DNA from: Massariosphaeria phaeospora
Lineage: Eukaryota > Ascomycota > Dothideomycetes > Pleosporales
Length of the DNA stretch: 64,000 nucleotides
NCBI GenBank assembly: GCA_011032825.1
Contig: JAADJZ010000002.1
Location: 248,001-312,000 of the forward strand
Reading direction: 5' to 3'
The stretch's first letter is position 1. Each line of letters begins with the position of its first letter. Of the stretch, positions 56,375-64,000 are shown one piece after another. The notes beneath the pieces were generated by a model, which saw only the letters and a program-made list of their open reading frames with translations, did not search any database and was not told where the DNA came from. The translations under genes were made by a program, and so were the position numbers.

Positions 56375-57428
56375 TCACGTCGCAGTTGGAGAGTTCTCGT
56401 CCGTAGGCGTTGTCGTCGTCATCGGCGCGTCGTACTTCGTTCGGATGCTAGAGTCCCCTGTACACGCGTTAGTTATTTAGTTCAATTCTCTCTCTCCCTC
56501 CTTCACGATATATCCACACCAAAAAAATATATGAAAGGGTGTGCTCACATCGCTTGTACAGGTCGTAGCCCACTACGAGGATTACCGGTATGCCGACTGC
56601 AATCGCTGTGATGCGGCGCGCCGCCGGCTTGTACTTCGGCGGCATTTTGTTGTCGAAGGGGACTTCGATCCTGCGACCCGGGGGTGTGGTGGGGGGTGGA
56701 CGCGCTGGCGCGGCGGGCGCGGCGCGTGCTATGGGGGCGGGGGCTTTATAGGGGTTTGCGGGTTTGGAGGGGAGGGGGACGGTGGTGGGTCGGGTGGTTG
56801 TGGGCGTAGGCGTAGGCGTAGATATGGGCTTGGACGTCGGCTTCGGCATAGGCGTGGTCTTGGGCGTGGATGGGGCGGCGGGGGTGGGAGATGCGCGGGG
56901 GTTTGTGGGAGGTGATGAGGCGGCTTGAGGAGGCGGTTTCGGTATTGAAGGGTGGGGTTTGCCTTGAAGTTTGCCTTGAGGCTGGACTTGAGGTTTGACT
57001 TGAAATTTGACCTGAGGTTCGACTTGAGGTTGCGCCTGTGCTGGTTGAGGTGGTTGTGGTGGTGAAGTTTGCCCAGGACTCGGTTTCGCGCCCGGTGGAG
57101 GTGCTCGACCCGCAGCTTTATTGAACCCTCCTTTCGCCGTGACCTCCTGCAGTATCTTGCTCGTCGCCGGCGTCACTGGCACCTTCTGCGCCGCCGCCGT
57201 CAGCGTAGCCTTTGCGGCGTCTTTGTTCGCGGTGGCCGTCTCCTGCATCACGCTCTTCGCCTTTGCGACCGTCGCCTTTGCCGCTTTCGCCGGCCCATTC
57301 TTGTCCTTGTTTGGCTTGCCGGCCTTCGTGGACGCCTGTCTCACGCTCGTCTTGTTGACCTCCTCTGCCGCATCCTCGGCTACCTTGCCCGGGCGCCCGC
57401 GTTTCTTTACCATCTCGATGGCAGGCAT
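56375..57428 (-). CDS. Proline/lysine-rich protein with AT-hook-like motif and C-terminal membrane helix
   Basis: Exons 57428-56549 and 56457-56375 (320 aa); 91-nt intron, GTGAGC donor, ACTAAC branch, TACAG acceptor. Without this intron the frame would run on through poor sequence. Residues 6-14 are MVKKRGRPGK, an AT-hook-like R-G-R-P core. Then come an Ala/Lys-rich segment, a long Pro-rich region with degenerate repeats (PQVKFQVKPQVQPQGKLQGK; TPTPTPTTTRPTT), and a conserved-looking end KYKPAARRITAIAVGIPVIL-VVGYDLYKR with one hydrophobic helix (~275-290). The C-terminal tail is Thr-rich. A DNA-binding-type motif with a tail anchor would fit an inner nuclear membrane protein, but that is inference. 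I know no named family. Confidence 0.75.
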
Positions 57429-58782
57429 TGTGGGAGCTCAATTGGAATGGAAGCCGTCGGAATTTGCTTAAAGACCCGGATAAGTACACGATAAGCAACG
57501 GTGGGAGATTGCGACGCGATAGATGGAGGCCAAACGCGCCGTGGGCGAAGAGACGGAAGTTTTTACTGGGGTTGAGATTTTGGGCGACAAGGTTGACAGG
57601 GGTCCCGGAGGTTCGCGTATTGTCAGCGGCGGCGATCTTGGCCATTCTTGACACAGATGTAGCCAGACCCCGCGAACAAAAAAAAACAGCAAAAATAGAG
57701 AAAATTTAAGAAATCTAGAATAACTCTATAACGTTAACTACTAGGTATTATAAGCTATAATTTTATAACGTACTTTACTAGCAAGTTGCTTACATACTTA
57801 AGTTGCTTACTTTTGCTAAGCTTCTACTAAACTCTACCTATGTATATAATGCCTTAACAACAATACTAAATAAAACCTTCTAAGAAACGTTAGATACAAA
57901 ATGCTTTTTAAGCTTTTAAATAAAACGCGATACTTTTTTTGCAACGCGTTGCAGCTATCTATAACGTTTTTTAAAAAACACTAAGCAATTAACGCGTTAA
58001 ACAACTTTTACGCGCAAGTTGTAAGCTAAACTTAATAAATCTAACTAAGCTTAAGAAAAAAGAAGTTGTTGAGCATATACTTAAGCTAGTTGCGCGATAA
58101 TTTCTTTCTAAGCTTGCAGCTATAGCTAATATAACTAATTTCTTACGCGCAAAGCGCAACTTAGGCTAGATTAGTACAAACTAGCTTAGTAAGTTCGTTA
58201 AACGTTGCTTTAAGCTTACAACGAAGTTTAATTGCAAGTACAACTATAAAAAAGCGCTTTGCGAAAATTTAAAAGTTATTTAAAGCTAGTTTAGCTTAGT
58301 AGCTAATATCAAAGCTAAGTACAGCATTTAGAATAAAAATACGTACAATTTTAACAAAGCAAGCTTTATAATAGGCTAGATATTAACTAAAGCAGTTATT
58401 ATAGCTTAAAAGAAATAAAAATAGCTAAAAGCAGTGTAGCAAAGTAATAAAAAGTAAACAATAGTTATTCAAGACATTAACGCAACAAAGTAAGCTATTC
58501 TACTTTTTATTATTTTTTAAAGCAAAAACTACTTCTTTGCTTAGTACAAAGAAAATAATCTACTTTACAATTAAGTTATTGCAGTTTCTAAAAATAGCTA
58601 AACAACAAATAAGCTTAGTTTGCAGTAGTTAAAGTACTTTAAGAAATATACAAAAAGAAAAGTTGTAAGCGCTTATTAGCTACTTATTTACGCTAGCGAA
58701 TAGGTAGAAAGTACTTATTATTAAGTATAAATTAAGTTAGAGTTGCATAAACTTAAAGTTAAAGTTAAGTTAAAGTAATTAA

Positions 58783-58993
58783 AGCGTAGGTTAAAGTTAG
58801 GTTATAGGTACTACTTTTAGGTTAATAAATCTATTATAACTAGCTGTTATAATTATAAAAAAAATATATATATTAAAATATAAAATTGTAGAAGTCTATG
58901 CTAACTTAACTTTAACCTACGCTATTTAGTTTTAGCGTAGGTATAAGTTGAGTTAGCACTAAAGTTTTACGTAAGCTAACTTAACTTATACCT
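58783..58993. repeat. Two adjacent inverted-repeat pairs
   Basis: AGCGTAGGTTAAAGTTAG at 58783-58800 pairs with CTTAACTTTAACCTACGCT at 58905-58923 (one to two mismatches at the inner end). Right after it AGGTATAAGTTGAGTTAGC at 58939-58957 pairs with GCTAACTTAACTTATACCT at 58975-58993 (one mismatch). The intervening loop of the first is very AT-rich. Confidence 0.75.
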
Positions 58994-60721
58994 ATTTACT
59001 ACTCTATGCTTATTATTAACAGCTATAATAGCTACAAGTTGCTTGCGTTCTAGCAATACTACAAGAAAAACAAAATTATTACTTTTTGCATGCTTTTACA
59101 CTTATCGCACTTTCTACAGCTTCTTAATATAAGCTGTTTTTTTTTTTTAAAAATAGCGTACAAGCGCTAAGCCAAAGATTTTATACGCAACTAAATTACT
59201 TACATTACAAAACTTAAGTTTTTGCTATACTTTATGTAAAGAGATTGCTAGAGTAAGCAAGTTCTAATATAAAAAGTAATAAATTAATGCGATTTTATTT
59301 ATAAGATAAAAAAGTTTTTTATACTTTTTGCGCTACGCTAGAATCTATTGAAGCTTAGCTAAAAGTTAGCGAAGCAATCTCGTGCGAAATTGCTCTAACT
59401 AAAACCTAGCAACTAAAGCATTTCATTAGGCATCTACTTATTACATAAGCTTTTTCGCGTTTGTTAAAGTAAACACAAAAACGCTTAAGCTTTTAGAAAA
59501 ATTCTAGATTGAATTTCTTAACACGAAACTTTAAAGAAACTATTCGTCGTCGTTCTAGTAGAGTACTAAAGCGTTTTTTCAAACTAACAAAGCTTTTGTA
59601 TTTTTGAGATTTTGTATAACGTATTGAATTACCGAGCTAGCTACTTTTCTTTAGCACAACCAACTTATCTCAAAGAACATTAAACTAATTGCTATTAAAC
59701 AAGAAACCTGCGTACGTCGTGCTAGCTCTAGATTTAAAAGCTTTTTCTGTATTCTTTTAGCAGGTTCGGGCATTGTGCCTTGTATTACTATAGTTTTTAC
59801 AGCGCTATAGAGCTAGTTGTGCTTTTTCTTAACTCTTTTTACTACGCGCTTTCTTTAATAGCTAAAGTACTGTAGACGCTTTAGCAGCTACTTGCGCTAA
59901 TTTGTTACTATACTCTATCGTGCTACTTGTCTAAATTCGCTTCCGTTTTCGTAATTTTCTTTTTGTTGCTTTTTCAATAGTTTTTTTAAAGGCTAGAGAT
60001 TCGATTGCGCATTAGCTTAACTTAATAGGCTATCTAGTAGAATTCTTTAACAAGCTAGTTAACTTTATTCTTTAGAGATAATAGAGAGGAACTAAGCTTA
60101 GTAGTAATAAGCTTTAATTGCAATTCAAATTCAAGCGTATTGCTTAGAGTCTTTGACTGCTACGGCGTTTTTAGTGCGAAAAGTAGTAGCAAAGTACGTA
60201 GCCGTACTTTAAAGCGATTAAGTACTACTTACGCATTAATAAAAACTAGCTCTAAAGCTTTAAAAGCTTTCTTATAGTTTTTTGTTGTAAACACTTTAAA
60301 AAACGCGTTTTTAAAGGCTAGCAGAAAGCTTTTTTTGTTAATATAGAAAACGCGCTGGCGCGCTAAGTTTCAAACGCGTTAAAAGTACTTTAGCTTTAGC
60401 AGCAAGAAGCAAACTACATCTAGCAGCTAGAGAATATAGAATAAATAAGCTAGCATGCAAAGCGTAAAGATCTTGCTTTTAAAGCAATAGTTTTTAAAAT
60501 TCTAAGATTAGTAGCTTTTATAGCTGTCTAGAATAAGTAGCTAATACTCTCTTACCTAACGCGCCTTTGTATGCGCGTTAAAATACTTTAACTACTTAAA
60601 ACTAAAAGCGTTGTTTGTCTAGCTATTCTTAAAAACTAAGAGCTTTTAATTGCTAGGTATAAAATTCTCTTTGTACTATGCTAAAATGTAAACGCGCTCT
60701 TTGTAGATAATAAACAGCGAG

Positions 60722-61992
60722 ATCGCGTACCTTGCGGCGCAAATGCTTTGAATAACTATTACTTACTCTCGATTGCTTAGCTAGATTAGATTAAGTTGAG
60801 TACGTTTTTAAAAGCTTGTAACGACTTTTATAAACTTAATTACGCTTATTTAGAAGCTAGTTTTATTAAAGTTGTGCACGTTATTCTTGTAGATGCCGTA
60901 CTTAGCTTTAGTATTCCCAACGAGCTTGAACTACGCGCTAATTACTTTAAAATCTTTCTATTGTATTCTCTACTAGTTCTTTGCTCAATTGAAAGCTATT
61001 TTAAGCTCGCCTAAACGCGATACAAATCTTGTAGCTTATTTTTTGCCTACTAGCTTTTTACTTTGCGCAGCTATTAGTTTATTTTCTATATCTCTTACCT
61101 TAGACAGCTAGAAAGCAAATTCTTGCAAATTAAAGTTGAGAATATGTTAAACAATTGTTTGCTCTTTAGTTGCAGTAAGCTTCTAGCAATTAAGTTGTGT
61201 TTAAAATCGAAATGCGATTTTGTTAAGCTAATTAGAGAGTTTTTAGTAATTAACGTTGAACGATGCAGCAGCGCGTCGTAGACTTTAAAATTAGCTAGCT
61301 TTATAAGCTTAGATTGCGATATCAATTCTACTTTCTTGTTTAGTAAGTATTGCGTTGCTTGGTTAAAGCATTGTAAGCCGATAATAAAGTTAGTAGTGCC
61401 AAGAAAAAGTAGCTAGCTTGGTAATCTAGCCGGCTTGGTAATCTAATACGTTAGGCTTTTAAGTTTCTTAATTGTATTTAACCTATTTAACTTGGTATTG
61501 CTTTTGCTAGCTTTTTTTTAACTTTCTTTCGTTGCTTTGCTGTAATACTCTCGACGAGGTATTTCGCTACTTTTTCAATTTAAATGCTAGCTAGGCGCTA
61601 GTTTGTAATAACTTAGCTATTAAAAAAGTTGCTTGCTACGAGCCTTAGCTAGTTTATAAAGAAAATTAAACTAATTTTAAGTAACGTGTCTAAGCGAACG
61701 TTAGCTGCAAATTTAACTTCTAGTACAAAGAACTTGCTATTATAAAAAGTAAAATCGCTTACCTACTAGCGTAGATGCAACTAATAATAGTAACTTACTT
61801 GCAATTGCTTAGCTAAACTATTTTAAGTTTTTTACGTTTTTTTAAAGTTGTAATAATAAGCTAAAAACTTATAACGCTTATTATAAAGCTAGATTTATTA
61901 AAGTTGTAAGTATTCTTGTTTAAAATGCTATGCTTTGCTTTTACGTTAGCTACAAGCTTAAACTACGCGTTTATAACTTTAAGATTTTTCTA
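60722..61992 (+). repeat. Diverged direct duplication, about 240 bp per copy, 1032 bp apart
   Basis: Copy 1 is 60722-60962 and copy 2 is 61754-61992. They share ATCGC(G/T)TACC at the start, ATTGCTTAGCTA, TACGTTTTT, TTTATTAAAGTTGT, ATTCTTGT, AACTACGCG and TTT(C/T)TAT in the same order and spacing. The differences are mostly transitions and AT changes, as expected from RIP. Copy 1 contains a 72-codon open frame (60796-61014), and copy 2 is closed by stops. The source is probably a transposon present twice in tandem. Confidence 0.6.
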
Positions 61993-63726
61993 TTTCTTTC
62001 TTTAATTATTGTAAAATTAAGTTTAACGCGTTCTAAGCTTTTCTTGTTGCTTAATAAATTAATCTAGCTAGTTAATGCTAACAGGCTTGATTTTTTAGTA
62101 AGCGCGCAAGTTGTTAGCTATATCTCGTAGTAAGCTCTTTAATAGCAAAAACTTTTTTAAATCTAAATTAAGTATACGCTTTACTATCGCGTTTTTTTAA
62201 GTAGCGTAAGATTTTTGTAGTTAAACTTGCAATTGCGCTGCAAAGCTCGTTTGTATGTTTAATTACGAAGCGTTGATTAAAGCACTAAATAAGCGCGTGC
62301 AGCAGCTCGTTTAGAAAAAAACGCGTTAGATTTTGTAGCTCTAATAGCAATAGTTATTCTAGCTTTGTTACTAGTTGATATAGTAGGTAGTAGTAGTTGC
62401 ATAGTAATAGTACTATTGCTTGCAGTACGATTTTAGTAGAAGTAAATAGCTTAGTAGTTGTAATAAGCTAAAAGCTCTATAGATTGCTTTAGTTATAGAA
62501 CTTTAGTAGATTTCGAAGCTAATAAATAGTGCTTAGGTAAGCTTTGCACTTTTTTAAGTAAGCTTCGCAAGCTCGCTAGCTTAGTATATTAACAATATAT
62601 TGCTTGCAGCTACAAACGCTTTAGGCTTTTAGTAGAGTACTAATAGCTACTTAGCGAAAAGTATATAGAGTTGCTTCGCTTTTGCTGTAAATAAACTTTA
62701 TCGAATTTATTATATTTTACATTAGAACTAGCTATTTTTGGCAATTTTTATTTATTTGAATTTGATTAATTTCTACGCAGTAAAGATCGTAAGATCTTTA
62801 AAAAGTACAACACTTTCGAAAGTTAAAAGCAATTTCCAAGAAACTCTACGACGCAGCGAAAAAAGTTTTTAAACCTAAATTGCTACAATAAACGGTACTT
62901 AGAATAAGTATATTTAAATGCTAGTTGTAAAAGCTCGTAGGCTAGAAAGCAAAAGCTAAAGTAGCAAAGCAATTAAAAAAGCTTTACAAAAGCTAATAAA
63001 CAACAACAAACTTAATGTAAAAACTTAAGAAATTCGTTTTAATGCAGTAGAAGCTATATTGTTATTAGAAGTATTCTCTTACCAAAGGTACAAGTTATCG
63101 AACTTGAGAATTCTGCCTAAAGAATTGTTCTGTGTTTAGAAAGCTTGATAACAACAAAGAAACAATCTTAATTCTATTTTAAATAGAATAACAAAGTAAC
63201 AATCTATTGCCTATAGATCTAATCTATGTATAAAATGTACTTAGAAAAGTTAACTACAAAAAATCCAAACTGTAAAGAAAATTCTGCTAATTTATATAGT
63301 TTTATAATTCTTTGCTAAAAGCGTTTTGCTTTGCTTGCTGCGTTTTGCTACGCCGTAGCACTCGTAGCGCTCGTAGCAACCGCTGCTTAGTGTGCTACGT
63401 GCTAAGGCTTTGTAGCACTTGTAGCGCATTACGTAACTTTTGCTAATTTAATTCTGCTTTGCGCGTTGTTGTACTTTTGTTTTGTAAACTTACAAGCTTT
63501 AACAACTTCTTTGCGTTGTTGCTTAGTTTACAATACCTAGTATTGTTTCTGTTTGTAACATTATCTCTCTTTTTAAAAATATCGTTTTAATAGCTGTTTT
63601 ACTATGCTGTGCTGGTTTTTTTTGCGCTTTGCATTAAAAGTGCTTTTTCGTATAAAAGTAAGTTAACCTTAATTTCTGTCGTGTTGTAACTTTCTTTTGT
63701 ATTTTTTTAAGTCTTAAAGTTTAACT

Positions 63727-63975
63727 ATGCTTAAGGTTTTTGTATTTTTTTTTGCAAAGTTAACTGTTTGTAAGCACGCTTGTTTTGCGCGTATTTGTGC
63801 AATGAATTACTTTGTAGCAAAGCCTTGCCGTCGCTGCTTGTCAAAGAGTCTAAAGTATTTTTTTTCGCCTAAAAGAACTTGTTTAGACTGTATTTCTTCT
63901 AGCTTAGTGTGTAGTTTTTTTTTTTTAAAAAAAGAGTTTGCTGCTGTTGCTAAGAAACAGCAGTTTCTGCGTTAA
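63727..63975 (+). pseudogene. Cys-x2-Cys ORF, likely RIP-decayed element protein
   Basis: An 82-codon frame with a central CRRCLSKSLKYFFSPKRTCL-DC: two C-x2-C knuckles 16 residues apart, followed by another Cys. This spacing resembles small Cys-knuckle proteins carried by repeats in AT-rich parts of Dothideomycete genomes. Phe and Lys excess (TTT, AAA codons) fits mutation toward AT. Not assignable to a named family; it may be only a fragment, and continues toward the window end. Confidence 0.35.
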
Positions 63976-64000
63976 AAGCTTTTTGCGGTAGAGTTTTAAA

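Larger units (their letters stand above)
57706..64000. other. AT-rich, gene-empty block with RIP-like composition
   Basis: From about 57.7 kb to the window end the sequence changes abruptly. A hand count of 58081-58140 gives 19 G/C in 60 bases, with ten TpA and one CpA, the pattern left by repeat-induced point mutation (C-to-T in CpA). Stops are dense and no intact gene is visible; CpG survives in places (GCGCG, ACGCG). The words GCTAG, AAGCTT and CTTAG recur. It probably consists of decayed transposons, and contains the repeats and the CxxC ORF listed separately. Confidence 0.75.

Noticed and set aside
58741..58830. Telomere-like TTAGG/TTAAAG words
   Set aside because: Irregular spacing and no (TTAGGG)n array; the words belong to the inverted repeats there.
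1..64000. CRISPR arrays, operons, ribosome binding sites, prophage
   Set aside because: The sequence is eukaryotic: spliced genes and no direct-repeat/spacer arrays.

Overview
This is nuclear DNA of a filamentous ascomycete (Pezizomycotina). The evidence is many short introns (about 44-130 nt) with GT..AG ends and CTAAC/CTAAT branch sites, closely spaced genes on both strands, and fungal orthologues such as the NuA3 subunit Nto1, the oligosaccharyltransferase subunit Swp1, Mds3, TGL-type lipases, a Pth11-like rhodopsin-domain membrane protein and 2EXR/DUF3431 proteins. An abrupt switch to AT-rich, TpA-rich DNA at about 57.7 kb is the kind of two-compartment genome that repeat-induced point mutation (RIP) leaves in Dothideomycetes and related fungi. 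The class is an inference; I cannot name a species.

Layout. 0-5 kb: the 5' exon of a cystinosin-like transporter cut by the window edge, a small SRPBCC protein, a MITE-like element, a dispersed repeat copy, a secreted-protein gene with an in-frame TAG and a frameshifted 2EXR gene; this stretch looks accessory. 5.6-21 kb: BCAS3-like WD40 protein, MPDU1-like dolichol-pathway protein, MFS drug transporter, 1-Cys peroxiredoxin and Mds3-like kelch/BTB regulator. 21-33 kb: a PPxY membrane protein, a 3.3-kb gene-poor gap, a rhodopsin-domain membrane protein, an F-box/LRR protein and an RBR ubiquitin ligase. 33-49 kb: Nto1, a Tra2-like RRM/Gly-rich protein, DUF3431, an unrecognised 700-aa nuclear-looking protein, a TPR protein, a very short O6-alkylguanine alkyltransferase and a RING protein. 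49-57.4 kb: an unrecognised four-exon gene, Swp1, a patatin-type triacylglycerol lipase and a proline-rich AT-hook/one-TM protein. 57.7-64 kb: AT-rich, with no intact gene, a diverged 240-bp duplication, nested inverted repeats and one CxxC ORF.

Functional threads. Two genes serve N-glycosylation in the ER (MPDU1-like, Swp1). Several serve ubiquitin signalling (F-box, RBR, RING, and the PPxY protein as a possible Rsp5 client). Others serve chromatin and RNA (Nto1, Tra2-like), stress and repair (peroxiredoxin, alkyltransferase) and lipid mobilisation. There is no biosynthetic cluster. Gene models were spliced by hand, joining exons at GT..AG sites that keep frame; all exon sums are multiples of three. 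The least expected observations are a dispersed repeat family present in three places (about 2.1, 11.0 and 48.3 kb), the MITE-like element at 1.7 kb, and the in-frame TAG in the secreted-protein gene.
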